DNA of 64,000 bases, from contig BNCN01000020.1 of the NCBI GenBank assembly GCA_014656495.1, positions 1 through 64,000 of the forward strand. The letters run 5' to 3'. This stretch comes from Comamonas sp. KCTC 72670 (lineage in GTDB: Bacteria; Myxococcota; Myxococcia; Myxococcales; Myxococcaceae). Below, piece by piece: positions 8,354 through 17,166 of this stretch (within the stretch, counting starts at the first letter, position 1; each line of letters begins with the position of its first letter). Below the pieces are notes generated by a model. It was given only the letters and a program-made list of their open reading frames with translations, was not told the origin of the DNA and did no database searches. A program made the translations under genes and the position numbers.

Positions 8354-9061
8354 CTATGGGCCCTGCGGCATCGCCGTGGGACGTACCGTGGCGCCGAGGA
8401 CTCGAGAGGGCCCGGGCCGCGCTTCCTCCAGCCACCACACTTCGCGCACACGCGGCAGCTTCAGCACTGCCCAGGCCAGGGCCACCGCTTGAAGGTGCTC
8501 CACCGAGCCCGTCAGATGCTCGTGGCCGTCCTGCTGCGAGTCGGGCTCCACCGGGGCGTTGTGGTCCGCGCGGGGGGTACTGTCCGAATGTGCGGTGGTC
8601 GCGGCCGTGTGCTGGTGCCCATGTGCATGGGCCGCGTCCTCGCCTCGGTGCATCTGCGCTCCGGCCGAGCCCTCCTCATGCCGGTGCGCATGCTCGCGGG
8701 CCGAGCCCTCATGCCGGTGCGCATGCTCGCGGGCCGTGTCCTCGCCCCGATGCGCCCGGGCCACGTCCTCGCCCCGGTGCGCCTGCGCTCGGGCCGTGCC
8801 CTCGTGCCGGTACGCATGCGCGCTGGCCCCAGCGTGTTCACCCCGGGCGCCATGGGAGTGCGGCCGACCGTGGACATGGGCAAGGTGGTGATGGCCGCCC
8901 CCTCCGTGCTCCACCACCGCATGCAGCACCGGCGCCACGGCGAGCCCGTAGACCAGGACCATCAGTCCCAGGCACGCCAGGTCGCGTCGGTCGTGGGGGT
9001 TCAGCAAGGCCGTGGAGCCCCGGGTGAGGGGAGGGGTCGGCCGCCTCCTATCTGTCTTCAT
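8354..9061 (-). CDS. His-rich repeat protein with one membrane anchor, probably metal-binding
   Basis: This protein has 235 residues from ATG 9061; a TTG at 9073 has the better ribosome-binding spacing and may be the true start. Residues 1-26 are basic, 27-48 form one hydrophobic helix (ACLGLMVLVYGLAVAPVLHA), and 51-75 are HGGGGHHHLAHVHG-like. Residues 81-148 hold about six 11-residue units of the type HRHEGSAREHA. The C-terminal part is amphipathic, with VREVWWLEEA. Such His-dense segments are known to buffer Zn, Ni, Co or Cu. It is first in the locus that continues with the TonB receptor and two lipoproteins, which supports a metal role by inference. Confidence 0.75.
   Translation of the reverse strand: MKTDRRRPTPPLTRGSTALLNPHDRRDLACLGLMVLVYGLAVAPVLHAVVEHGGGGHHHLAHVHGRPHSHGARGEHAGASAHAYRHEGTARAQAHRGEDVARAHRGEDTAREHAHRHEGSAREHAHRHEEGSAGAQMHRGEDAAHAHGHQHTAATTAHSDSTPRADHNAPVEPDSQQDGHEHLTGSVEHLQAVALAWAVLKLPRVREVWWLEEARPGPSRVLGATVRPTAMPQGP
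8618..8821 (-). repeat. 33-bp tandem repeats encoding His/Glu-rich units
   Basis: About six imperfect in-frame units encode 9-12-residue blocks starting HRHEG or HRGED. Adjacent copies around 8690-8740 are nearly identical at the DNA level (CATGCTCGCGGGCCG recurs), showing recent duplication inside the coding region. Confidence 0.8.
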
Positions 9062-9194
9062 CCGGACGCGCAAGGCGCCGTCCCCCCTCGGGTGAACACC
9101 CTTTCCGGCCTGGAGGCCCCCTTTCGTGTAGCGCGCTTGACGCAGCGCATTGGTTTCGGCTGCCGCCGACGGCCAACGTCGCTACACTTATGCC

Positions 9195-10892
9195 GTGCGT
9201 TCCGAATCTGTCGCGCTCACCCGTGTCGTCCCCGAGGCCGAAGCGCCTCCCCCTCCGTCGCGCGCCGCGCGCCTGCGGACCCTGGCCACCGAGGACTTCG
9301 ATGTCCTCATCATCGGTGGCGGCGTCACGGGGGCGGGCTCCGCGCGGGATGCCGCGCTCCGGGGGCTCAAGGTGGCGCTCGTCGAGCGAGAAGACTTCGC
9401 CAGCGGCACCTCCAGCCGCTCCTCGCGCCTCATCCACGGCGGCCTGCGCTACCTGGAGCACGGCCACCTGGGCCTCGTCTTCGAGTCCAGCATCGAGCGT
9501 CAGCGCCTGCTGCGGCTCGCCCCGCACCTGGTGCGGCCGCTCGCCTTCATCTGGCCCGTGTACGCGGGCGCGCGCGTGCCCCGCTGGAAGCTCAACGCGG
9601 GCCTCATGCTCTATGACGCCCTGTCGCTCTTCCGGAACGTGAAGGGCTACCGGCGGCTCAACGCCCGTCAGGTCCACGCGGCCGAGCCGGGCCTGCGCAC
9701 CGAGAACCTCAAGGGCGGCGCCCGCTACTACGACGCCGCCACCGACGACGCGCGCCTCACGCTGGCCAACGCCGTGGGTGCCTCCGAGGCGGGGGCCACC
9801 GTGCTCAACCACGCGTCCGTGAAGGGGCTCGTGCTCGAGGGGAGCCAGGTGCGCGGCGCCACGGTGCTGGACCACCTCACGGGCGAGGAAGTCACCGTGC
9901 GGGCGCGCGCCATCGTCAACGCCACGGGCCCGTGGAGCGACGAGATTCGCCGGCTGGACGCGCCCGACGGGACGAGCCCCGCCGTGCGCGGCAGCAAGGG
10001 CGTGCACCTCGCCGTGCCGCGCGCGCGGCTCAATCACCGGGACGCCTTCACGCTGCTGTCTCCGAAGGACGGCCGGGTGATGTTCGTGCTGCCCGCGGAC
10101 AACTTCACCATCATCGGCACCACGGAGACGTCCACGCGCGCGCATCCCGCGGAGGTCCGCGCCAGCGAGTCCGACGTGGCCTACCTGCTGGAGTCCGCCA
10201 ACGCCTTCTTCCCCGAGGCGCGCCTCACCCGTGAGGACGTGGTGAGCGCGTGGGCCGGCATCCGCCCGCTCGTGGCCAGCGGTTACCACGGCACGCAGGC
10301 GGATGCGGGCAGCGCCAGCCGGGAGCACGCCATCGACGTGAGCCCTTCCGGGGTGCTGGCCATCAGCGGGGGCAAGCTCACCACCTACCGTGTGATGGCG
10401 CGCGACGTGGTGGACGCGGTGGAGCGCCGCCTGGGCATCCCTCGCCGGCGCTCGCCCACGGACACGCTGCCGCTTCCCGGGGGCGACATCCGCAACCTGG
10501 ACGCCGAGTTCGCCGCGGCCCGCGTCGAAACCGGAGACGACGCCACGGCCGTCCACCTGGTCCGCGCGTACGGCAGCCGATGGCGCCGGGTGTGGGCGCT
10601 GACCTTCGAGGACCCCTCGCTGGCCCGGCCGCTCGCGGAGGGGCTGCCCTACCGAGCGGCCGAGGCCGCCTGGGGTGTCACCCACGAGCTGGTCCATTCG
10701 CTGTCCGACCTGCTCATCCGCCGCCTGAAGGTGGCCTTCGAGACGCGCGACCAGGGGCACGCCGCCGCGCGCGTGGCGGCGGAGGTCATGGCGCCCCGGC
10801 TGGGCTGGGACGCCGCGGAGACGCAGCGGCAGCTGGACGTCTACGCCGCCGATGCGCTCCGCATCTTCGGCGTGGACCCCGCCGAGGCGTGA
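9195..10892 (+). CDS. glpD: Glycerol-3-phosphate dehydrogenase, FAD-dependent
   Basis: The enzyme oxidises sn-glycerol 3-phosphate to dihydroxyacetone phosphate and passes electrons to the quinone pool at the inner face of the cytoplasmic membrane. From GTG 9195 it has 565 residues. Visible marks are the FAD-binding DVLIIGGGVTGAGSARDAAL, the family signature GTSSRSSRLIHGGLRYLEHG, the segment GPWSDEI and the C-terminal helical DAO_C domain (about 400-540). Length and order match bacterial GlpD. No glpF or glpK lies beside it, and a perfect hairpin terminator follows, so it is a single-gene unit. The start is a choice between GTG 9195 and upstream TTG codons. Confidence 0.93.
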   Translation: MRSESVALTRVVPEAEAPPPPSRAARLRTLATEDFDVLIIGGGVTGAGSARDAALRGLKVALVEREDFASGTSSRSSRLIHGGLRYLEHGHLGLVFESSIERQRLLRLAPHLVRPLAFIWPVYAGARVPRWKLNAGLMLYDALSLFRNVKGYRRLNARQVHAAEPGLRTENLKGGARYYDAATDDARLTLANAVGASEAGATVLNHASVKGLVLEGSQVRGATVLDHLTGEEVTVRARAIVNATGPWSDEIRRLDAPDGTSPAVRGSKGVHLAVPRARLNHRDAFTLLSPKDGRVMFVLPADNFTIIGTTETSTRAHPAEVRASESDVAYLLESANAFFPEARLTREDVVSAWAGIRPLVASGYHGTQADAGSASREHAIDVSPSGVLAISGGKLTTYRVMARDVVDAVERRLGIPRRRSPTDTLPLPGGDIRNLDAEFAAARVETGDDATAVHLVRAYGSRWRRVWALTFEDPSLARPLAEGLPYRAAEAAWGVTHELVHSLSDLLIRRLKVAFETRDQGHAAARVAAEVMAPRLGWDAAETQRQLDVYAADALRIFGVDPAEA

Positions 10893-10896
10893 ACGG

Positions 10897-10925
10897 GCGG
10901 ACGCTCCGTGTGGAGGAGCGTCCGC
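10897..10925 (+). terminator. Hairpin terminator after glpD
   Basis: The perfect 11-bp arms GCGGACGCTCC and GGAGCGTCCGC flank a 7-base loop and start 4 bases after the glpD stop. There is no U tract, as is usual in this GC-rich genome. The rest of the gap to 11127 shows nothing else recognisable. Confidence 0.65.
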
Positions 10926-11127
10926 TGGCCCACGTGTCCACCGCACGCCTGCATGCCCCACCCGTCATGCCTCGAACAGGGGCTTGAGCGGCTGGCTCGC
11001 GGCCGTGGTTAACTTGCGCCCCGGGAACGGAAGCAGGTGTCCTCCCGTTCATGCGCGTCCCTCGAAATCCATCCGTCGCGCCGTGCCGTACGACGCCATG
11101 CTGGACGGGACACCCAAGGAGCGTGAA

Positions 11128-12951
11128 ATGAAGCGTTACGTCTGGCTGGGACTGGTCGGGGGGCTGGTGGCGTGCGGCTCGGATTCGAACGTGGAGCCCC
11201 AGGCATGCCCGGGCACCGCGGGGATGGACCTGCCCCCAGCGACGATGGCGTCCGCCCTCCAGGGTGAGGCGGCCGCACCGGCGGATGGCTCGGAGGAGGT
11301 CATCATCACCTTCCGGCAGCGCGTGTTCGCCACCGCCAAGGCCAACACGGACGCCTTCGCGGAGGACGTGACGCGCGCGGGTGGCCAGGTGAAGCGGCGC
11401 ATCCCCTCGCTGAACATGGTGTCCGCCCGCGTGACGCCGCAGATGCGCGAGGCGCTCGCACAGAATCCGGATGTCGTGTCCGTGTCCCCTGACCGCGAGG
11501 TGCGCGCGCTCGGCATGATGCAGCGGCCCATGTCTCCGCAGGCATGGCTGGGCGCGGAGCCGCGGCCCCCGCCCAACCGGCAGGGCTCCGTGGGCGAGTA
11601 CACCGAGGGCCTGAAGATGGTGAAGGCCGACAAGGTCTGGGACGCCAACGCCGACGGCATCCTGGATGAAGGCCGCCCCACGGGCACGGGCATCAAGGTG
11701 TGCGTCGTCGACAGCGGCTGGGACAACCGTCACCCGGAGCTGCAGGCCGCCTTCATTGGAGGCAAGGACTTCATCCACGGCGCCGCCAACGCCCTGGCGC
11801 TGGACGCGCGCGTGGACTCGCAGGGCAACGTGGTGGTGTGGGGCGGCGGGCACGGCACGCATACGGCGGGCACCATCGCCGCGCAGCTCGCCGCGGGCGG
11901 GAAGGTGCGCTTGGGCGAGGACCCCAACGGCGTCGTGGGCGTGGCCCCCACCGCGTCGTTGCTGGTGGCGCGCGTGCTGAATGAGACGGGCTCGGGCAGC
12001 ACCACCAACGTCATCGCCGCGCTCGAATGGTGCCAGGAGCAGGGGGCGAACGTCGTGTCCCTGTCGCTGGGCGCCGCGTCGAGCAACACGGCCGAGGAGC
12101 TCGCCTTCAACACGGCCCGTGCGAACGGGGTGCTGGCCATCGCGGCGACGGGCAACTCGGGCAGCGCGCAGGTGTCATACCCGGCGGGGTATGCCTCCGT
12201 CGTCGGCGTGGGCGCGGTGAACTTCGCGGGCGAGTGGGCCGCCTTCTCCCAGTACGGCGAGGGCACGAACCTGGTGGGCCCGGGCGTGGGCGTGTTGAGC
12301 TCGACCATCGTCGGCGGCGCGCCGTACGGCGAGGTGGACGCCAGCGGTCAGCAGTTCGCCTCCAATCCCCTGGAGTACTCGGCGCTGGGCACGTACTCGG
12401 GGCGGCTGGTGGACTGCGGCCTGGGCGCGAGCGTCTCCGACTGCGGTGAGGGCGCCACCTGCGAGGGCTTCCTCGCGTACGTGGACCGGGGCGGCGGCAT
12501 CCTGTTCGAGGAGAAGGTGCGCAACGCCATCCGCGCGGGCGCGAAGGCCGTCATCATCGGCAACCACACCGCGGAAGAGGGCGCGGGCAACTTCACGCTC
12601 AACGCCCCCTCCGAGCGTTGGGTGCCCACGGTCTCCGTGTCGCTGGAGTCGGCCAACATCCTTCGCGGGATGATGGGGACGCAGGTGGCGCTGGACGTCT
12701 CCGGTCTGGACTACGCCATTCAGTCGGGGACCTCCATGGCGACGCCGCACGTGGCGGGCGTGGCGGCGCTGGTGTGGAGCCTGAATCCGCAGGGGCTGAC
12801 CTCCGAGCAGGTGCGGTCCGCGCTGCTCGAGACGGCGGATGACCTGGGGCCCTCCGGGTGGGACCCGAACTACGGCAGCGGCCTGGTGAACGCGGAGCGG
12901 GCGGTTCAGCGCGCCGAGTCGTTGCTGAATCCCACGCCGCCGGCGCCCTGA
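11128..12951 (+). CDS. Subtilisin-like serine protease (S8), lipoprotein, with propeptide and PA-like insert
   Basis: The start ATG 11128 follows AAGGAG. The 607-residue precursor has a lipobox signal (LVGGLVAC). An I9-type inhibitor propeptide follows (about 55-125: EEVIITFRQRV, NPDVVSVSPDREVRAL), then an S8 catalytic domain. The triad is visible: Asp in KVCVVDSGWDNRHPEL, His in GGGHGTHTAGTIAA and Ser in SGTSMATPHVAGVAALVW. A protease-associated-like insert of about 130 residues with four Cys lies between the His and Ser parts (LVDCGLGASVSDCGEGATC). It is probably a cell-surface or vesicle-borne protease for protein degradation, consistent with a predatory lifestyle (inference). Confidence 0.93.
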   Translation: MKRYVWLGLVGGLVACGSDSNVEPQACPGTAGMDLPPATMASALQGEAAAPADGSEEVIITFRQRVFATAKANTDAFAEDVTRAGGQVKRRIPSLNMVSARVTPQMREALAQNPDVVSVSPDREVRALGMMQRPMSPQAWLGAEPRPPPNRQGSVGEYTEGLKMVKADKVWDANADGILDEGRPTGTGIKVCVVDSGWDNRHPELQAAFIGGKDFIHGAANALALDARVDSQGNVVVWGGGHGTHTAGTIAAQLAAGGKVRLGEDPNGVVGVAPTASLLVARVLNETGSGSTTNVIAALEWCQEQGANVVSLSLGAASSNTAEELAFNTARANGVLAIAATGNSGSAQVSYPAGYASVVGVGAVNFAGEWAAFSQYGEGTNLVGPGVGVLSSTIVGGAPYGEVDASGQQFASNPLEYSALGTYSGRLVDCGLGASVSDCGEGATCEGFLAYVDRGGGILFEEKVRNAIRAGAKAVIIGNHTAEEGAGNFTLNAPSERWVPTVSVSLESANILRGMMGTQVALDVSGLDYAIQSGTSMATPHVAGVAALVWSLNPQGLTSEQVRSALLETADDLGPSGWDPNYGSGLVNAERAVQRAESLLNPTPPAP

Positions 12952-12963
12952 GCGCGCCGGCGG
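12937..12963. terminator. Bidirectional hairpin between convergent protease and anti-sigma genes
   Basis: The perfect 10-bp arms CCGCCGGCGC and GCGCCGGCGG have a 7-base loop and span the protease stop codon. The hairpin lies exactly between two convergent genes. Confidence 0.6.
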
Positions 12964-12964
12964 T

Positions 12965-13462
12965 TCAGCGCAGGGGCAGGAAGGGCGTGGCCACGAGGCA
13001 CGCCCCCACCCGCGCCTCCAGCGCCGCCACCGCTTCGCGTGAAGGGTCGTCGCACCAGTCGACCGGCCGGGCGAGGCTGACCATCGCGTCGCCAGGGCCC
13101 CAGGGCTCGTCGGCGCTGGGGATGCGCGTCATCTGAAACGTGCTGAGGCTGATGAAGGCCACCACGGCCGTGGCGGCGCTCAGCATCCGCCCCCAGTGCA
13201 TCCACCCCGCGTGCCGAGGCTCGGGCCGTGACGGCGGCGCCTGTTCCTGGAGCCGGGCCTCCAGCGCGGCGAAGTCCAGCGCGGGCCGTGCCGGTGTCCG
13301 CTGGGCGCGCTGGGCCATCCACCCCCGCTCGGCCCGCAACCAGGTGAGGGCGTGCTGACAGGCGGTGCAGCCGCTGACGTGCGCGCGGACCCGCGTGGCG
13401 TCCTCCGAAGCGAGTTCGTTGGCCAGCAGGGCATCCAGCTCGGATTCGCGACAGGCGCTCAT
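12965..13462 (-). CDS. Anti-sigma factor, zinc-finger (ZAS-like) with one membrane helix
   Basis: The 165-residue protein starts at ATG 13462, overlapping the sigma-factor stop by four bases, the classic sigma/anti-sigma coupling. The N-terminus has a zf-HC2-type anti-sigma motif (H-x3-CxxC within VRAHVSGCTACQHALTW). A central membrane helix follows (MLSAATAVVAFISLSTF) and then a periplasmic tail with two Cys. Such proteins hold the cognate ECF sigma factor at the membrane until a signal releases it. The signal is unknown here. Confidence 0.88.
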   Translation of the reverse strand: MSACRESELDALLANELASEDATRVRAHVSGCTACQHALTWLRAERGWMAQRAQRTPARPALDFAALEARLQEQAPPSRPEPRHAGWMHWGRMLSAATAVVAFISLSTFQMTRIPSADEPWGPGDAMVSLARPVDWCDDPSREAVAALEARVGACLVATPFLPLR

Positions 13463-14055
13463 GGGCGTCCTCCGACGTGCGCGGCCAGCTGCTCGCGAAG
13501 CTGGAGCCGCGCGCGGTGGATTTCGTTCTTCACCTTCTGAATCGACCACCCCATCACCGACGCAATCTCCTCATAGGGCAGGCCATGGTCGATGCGCAGC
13601 AGCAGCGCCGCGCGCCGGTCCTCCCGCAGCGTCCCGAGCGCGCCCGCCAGCAGCACCTCCAGCTCCCGGTCCAGGAGCAGGTCCTCCGGCGTGGGCGTGG
13701 GCAGCACCGCGTCCACGTGGCGGGCGTGGACGTCGTCCTCCACGTCCACGTGGACGCCGCGCTGTCGCAGGGACTCCAGGTGCACGTGGCGGGCGATGCC
13801 CAGCAGCCACGCGCCCAGCCGGTCCTCGTCGCGCAGCGCGCCGAGCCGGGCATGGGCGCGGACGAAGGTCTCCTGCGTGGCCTCGTCCGCCGCGGCGTCG
13901 TCGCGCATCAGGTCCCGGAGGAAGCGCCACACCCCCGCGGCGTGCCGTTCGAACAACTGGCGGAAGGCCGCGGGGTCCCCCGTGCGCGCCCGGCGCAGCA
14001 GCGTCCGCTCCCGGTCCGTGTCGGACGGGGGCGCACCTGCCAGCACCATTTTCAT
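13459..14055 (-). CDS. ECF RNA polymerase sigma factor (sigma-70 family)
   Basis: The product has 198 residues from ATG 14055; GTG 14073 and ATG 14049 are alternatives. Region 2 is recognisable (DPAAFRQLFERHAAGVWRFL, ADEATQETFVRAHARLG, LGAWLLGIARHVHLESLRQR). Region 4 carries a helix-turn-helix (GLPYEEIASVMGWSIQKVKN, HRARLQLREQL). It directs RNA polymerase to a small regulon that usually includes its own promoter. The coupled downstream anti-sigma gene is the likely regulator. It is divergent from the acyltransferase gene at 14242. Confidence 0.92.
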   Translation of the reverse strand: MKMVLAGAPPSDTDRERTLLRRARTGDPAAFRQLFERHAAGVWRFLRDLMRDDAAADEATQETFVRAHARLGALRDEDRLGAWLLGIARHVHLESLRQRGVHVDVEDDVHARHVDAVLPTPTPEDLLLDRELEVLLAGALGTLREDRRAALLLRIDHGLPYEEIASVMGWSIQKVKNEIHRARLQLREQLAAHVGGRP

Positions 14056-14241
14056 CGCGGAGAGGAGTGCCACGGCACGAAGGTGTCACGAGCCGCCGGG
14101 AAGTTTCACGGACGCCCGCGCTTTTCGCGCGCGCCTGGTTGCCTGGTGGCGGGACTGACACCCCGCGGGCGTCTCCGCAATCCCACGCACGCCGGGTGGT
14201 GGTCTTGTTGAATGACAGTCGTTGTTGGTAAGAGCGTTTTC

Positions 14242-15507
14242 ATGTCCTTGAACTCTGGCCGTGTGGATGCTCCCGCGGCGCACGCTCCGCGCCTGCAGGG
14301 CCACCTGCCGGTGCTGGACGGCGTGCGAGGTCTCGCCGTCCTGCTGGTGGTGTTCTTCCACACGACGCACCTGAGCGACCAGAGCGTGGCGGGGCGCGTG
14401 ACGTGGTGGCTGGCCGGGGCCGGCTGGACGGGCGTGGACCTGTTCTTCGTCCTCTCCGGCTTCCTCATCACCGGCATCCTGTGGGAGGCGAAGGGACAGC
14501 CGTACTTCTTCCGCAACTTCTACATGCGCCGCTTCCTGCGCATCTTCCCGCTCTACTACCTGGCGCTCGCGGTGTCGTTCCTGGTGCTGCCGTCGCTGGC
14601 GGGCCGGCTGGGCCTGGACGAGCGCATCACCACCGACGGCGCCACCTGGTACCTGCTGTACCTCTCCAACTTCTACCAGCTGTGGGTGGACACCACGCAC
14701 CCCATCCTCGGCGTGGTGTGGTCGCTGGCCATCGAGGAGCAGTTCTACATCGTCTGGCCGTTCCTGATCGCCGCGGTGTCCTACCGGGGCGCCATCCGGC
14801 TGTGCCTGGGCACCATCGCCATGGCCATGCTGGTGCGCGTGGGGCTCACGCTGTACGGCGCCAGCCTCGAAAGCACGTACGTGGTGACGTTCTGCCGCGT
14901 GGACTCGCTGGCCATGGGCGGTCTGCTGGCCATGGCGCTGCGTCACCCGGAAGGCCTGGGGCTGAAGGCCTTCCCCTGGATGCGCTGGGCCGCGTGGGCG
15001 TCCGTGCCGGTGGTGCTGGCCCTGGTGGTGCTGCCCGTGGGCCCCATGTTCGAGCTGGTGAAGCGCACGGGCGGCTACACCGCCATCGCCGTCATCTACG
15101 CGGTGGGTGTGTACAAGGCGGTGGCCGTGCCCAAGGGGCACCTGGTGCACCGGCTGCTCACGACGCGGCTGCTGCTCACCTTCGGCAAGTACAGCTACGC
15201 CATCTACCTCATCCACTCGCCGCTGGACGCCATCCTGCGGCGAACGGTGCTGAAGACGCCGCTGAAGACGGTGGCGGGCACGGACTTCCCGATGCAGGTG
15301 GTGTTCTACGTCGTGGCCGCCGGGCTCTCGTTGGCGCTCGCGCTGGTGAGCTGGAACCTCTTCGAGAAGCACATGCTGAAGCTCAAGGACTACTTCCCCT
15401 ACGGCAAGCCCCCCGCGCCCGTGCCTGCCACGGCTCAGTTGCCAGTGGCGGCGTCCGCGTCCTTGCCGGAGAGTGAGCGGACCGAGCCGCCCGCCCGGGT
15501 GGCGTGA
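14242..15507 (+). CDS. Acyltransferase 3 family integral membrane protein (OafA/YrhL type)
   Basis: The protein has 421 residues from ATG 14242; ATG 14212 is an alternative. It has about ten membrane helices and the family start HLPVLDGVRGLAVLLVVFFH with the conserved catalytic-type His. It also shows WTGVDLFFVLSGFLITGIL, the RFLRIFPLYYLAL basic motif and the conserved WSLAIEEQFYIVWPF. These enzymes O-acylate cell-surface polysaccharides, lipids or exported small molecules using acyl-CoA from the cytoplasm. There is no associated SGNH domain, so the acceptor cannot be predicted. No polysaccharide genes lie next to it. Confidence 0.92.
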   Translation: MSLNSGRVDAPAAHAPRLQGHLPVLDGVRGLAVLLVVFFHTTHLSDQSVAGRVTWWLAGAGWTGVDLFFVLSGFLITGILWEAKGQPYFFRNFYMRRFLRIFPLYYLALAVSFLVLPSLAGRLGLDERITTDGATWYLLYLSNFYQLWVDTTHPILGVVWSLAIEEQFYIVWPFLIAAVSYRGAIRLCLGTIAMAMLVRVGLTLYGASLESTYVVTFCRVDSLAMGGLLAMALRHPEGLGLKAFPWMRWAAWASVPVVLALVVLPVGPMFELVKRTGGYTAIAVIYAVGVYKAVAVPKGHLVHRLLTTRLLLTFGKYSYAIYLIHSPLDAILRRTVLKTPLKTVAGTDFPMQVVFYVVAAGLSLALALVSWNLFEKHMLKLKDYFPYGKPPAPVPATAQLPVAASASLPESERTEPPARVA

Positions 15508-15526
15508 CGCCCCTGCGAGGCGCCCG

Positions 15527-15820
15527 TCAGCCGCGGGGCTTCGCCAGGGCCTCCGCCACGCGCAGCGCCCACGCCTCCGCCGAGTCGAGCTCGGCGCGGG
15601 CGCTGGCGTAGCGGTCCAACCCCTCCTCCGAGCCATCCCGCATGAAGATGGCGTCGTGGAGCTCCTTCTGGGCGCGAAGGAGCCAGTGGCTCGCTTTCAG
15701 TCGAAGTTGCGCTGCCTTCTGGGGCGTGGGCGCGGCGAGCGCTGGCTCCAGCAGTTCTTGCTCTTCGGGGTACGGGGACGTCACCTTCACGAAACCGGCC
15801 TGTGCAATCGTCGTAGTCAT
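15527..15820 (-). CDS. Small helical hypothetical protein, 97 residues
   Basis: The start is ATG 15820 (MTTTIAQAGFVKVTSPYPEE). The product is helical and rich in Ala, Glu and Leu, with the segment KASHWLLRAQKELHDAIFMRDG and a C-terminal helix RYASARAELDSAEAWALRV. It has no signal peptide or motif that I recognise. It converges on the acyltransferase gene with 19 bases between stops. The gap to the next gene (15821-15996) holds nothing recognisable. Confidence 0.55.
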   Translation of the reverse strand: MTTTIAQAGFVKVTSPYPEEQELLEPALAAPTPQKAAQLRLKASHWLLRAQKELHDAIFMRDGSEEGLDRYASARAELDSAEAWALRVAEALAKPRG

Positions 15821-15996
15821 GCATTGAGAATTCGCACCCCACGGCGGGCAGGCACCTGACCAGTGGGGCAGGACGAAGTGCAATAGCGTGCACTGTCCTG
15901 CCCTCCGGCGCGGGTGGGCGGGGCGCGACTTCCAGCAGGGGCCGTCGTTGCTTATCGGCCGTTGTCCCGCGAGGTAGGCGCCCGGCTCAGGCGCGA

Positions 15997-17046
15997 TTAC
16001 TTCCGCAGACTCGCGAGGTCGATGACGAAGCGGTACTTCACGTCTCCCTTCACCAGGCGCTCGTAGGCGTCGTTCACCTGCTGGATGGAAATCAGCTCGA
16101 TGTCGGAGACGATGCCGTGCTTACCGCAGAAGTCTAGCATTTCCTGCGTTTCCTGGATACCCCCAATCATCGAGCCCGAGAAGCTCTTCCGCATGGGGAT
16201 GAGGGAGAAGGGGCGGACCTCGAGCGGCTTCTCGGGGGCGCCGACGAGCACCAGGTGGCCGTCACGGCGCAGCAGCCGCAGGTAGGCGTTGATGTCGTGC
16301 TGGGCGGAGACGGTGTCGAGGATGAAGTCGAACGTGCCGGCGTGTGCGGCCAGCTCGTCCTTGTTGGCGGAGACGATGACCGCGTCGGCGCCCAGGCGCA
16401 GGGCGTCCTGCTTCTTGCGGTCGGTGTGGCTGATGACGGTGACGTTCGCGCCCATGGCCTTGGCGAGCTTCACGCCCATGTGGCCCAGGCCGCCCAGGCC
16501 CACCACGCCCACGCGCTGGCCCTTTCCCACCTTCCAGTGGTGCAGGGGGGAGTACGTGGTGATGCCCGCGCACAGCAGCGGCGCGGCGGCGGCCGGGTCC
16601 AGGTTCTCCGGAATCCGGAGGACGAAGGCCTCATCCACGACGATGGCCTCGCTGTAGCCGCCCTGGTTGAGCGTCTTCCCGTCCTTCGCCTTGGCGTTGT
16701 ACGTCTGGATGTTGCCGACCTCGCAGTACTGCTCGAGGCCCTCCTTGCAGCTGGCGCAGGTGCGGCACGAGTCGACCATGCAGCCGACGCCGGCCATGTC
16801 CCCGGCCTTGAACTTCGTCACCTTGTCGCCGACGCGGACCACGCGGCCGACGATTTCGTGGCCGGGCACCATGGGGAAGAGCGCGCCGCCCCACTCGTCG
16901 CGGGCCTGGTGCAGGTCGGAGTGGCAGACGCCGCAGTAGAGGATTTCAAGCTGCACGTCGTTGGGGCCGGGCTCCCGGCGCTCGAACTGGAACGGGGCGA
17001 GGGGGGACCTGGCGTCCTGGGCGGCGTAGGCGCGAACGGGAATCAT
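15997..17046 (-). CDS. Zinc-dependent NAD(P)-linked alcohol dehydrogenase (CAD/YahK type)
   Basis: The 349-residue enzyme interconverts aldehydes and alcohols with NADP(H). Zinc-ligand and fold motifs are complete: YCGVCHSDLHQARDEWG (catalytic Cys), PGHEIVGRV (GHE), and four structural-zinc Cys in MVDSCRTCASCKEGLEQYC. The Rossmann motif VGVVGLGGLGHMGVKLA has the GxGGxG pattern. Length and sequence fit the cinnamyl-alcohol/YahK branch, which detoxifies aldehydes. It is divergent from a LysR-type regulator 120 bases away, its probable controller. Confidence 0.93.
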   Translation of the reverse strand: MIPVRAYAAQDARSPLAPFQFERREPGPNDVQLEILYCGVCHSDLHQARDEWGGALFPMVPGHEIVGRVVRVGDKVTKFKAGDMAGVGCMVDSCRTCASCKEGLEQYCEVGNIQTYNAKAKDGKTLNQGGYSEAIVVDEAFVLRIPENLDPAAAAPLLCAGITTYSPLHHWKVGKGQRVGVVGLGGLGHMGVKLAKAMGANVTVISHTDRKKQDALRLGADAVIVSANKDELAAHAGTFDFILDTVSAQHDINAYLRLLRRDGHLVLVGAPEKPLEVRPFSLIPMRKSFSGSMIGGIQETQEMLDFCGKHGIVSDIELISIQQVNDAYERLVKGDVKYRFVIDLASLRK

Positions 17047-17094
17047 GTGGGCGGCTCCTCGAACTGGGCTGAAGTGGTCTTCCTACCTTGCGCA

Positions 17095-17111
17095 CCGGAT
17101 GATGCGTCCGG
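17095..17111. promoter_or_regulatory. Possible LysR-type operator between adh and its regulator
   Basis: CCGGA-N7-TCCGG lies midway in the 120-base divergent gap, overlapping a second dyad GATGC-N5-GCATC. Position and symmetry suit a LysR regulator site, but short GC-rich dyads arise often by chance here. Confidence 0.3.
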
Positions 17112-17166
17112 CATCGCCCCGGGGGCACTGATGAATTCGGCACGCGCTGCTTAGGAAAACTTCGCA

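Noticed and set aside
7686..8821. CRISPR array
   Set aside because: The repeats are in-frame coding units with no regular unique spacers, and no cas genes are present.
9048..10961. Open frame of 637 codons antisense to glpD
   Set aside because: It is a shadow of a strongly coding high-GC gene. The translated product has no domain character and is rich in Arg, Ala, His and Gly, as expected for the antisense of such a gene.
14056..14211. Autoregulated ECF promoter upstream of the sigma gene
   Set aside because: A GAAACTT -35-like word occurs on the minus strand, but no -10 CGTC-like element is at the needed spacing.
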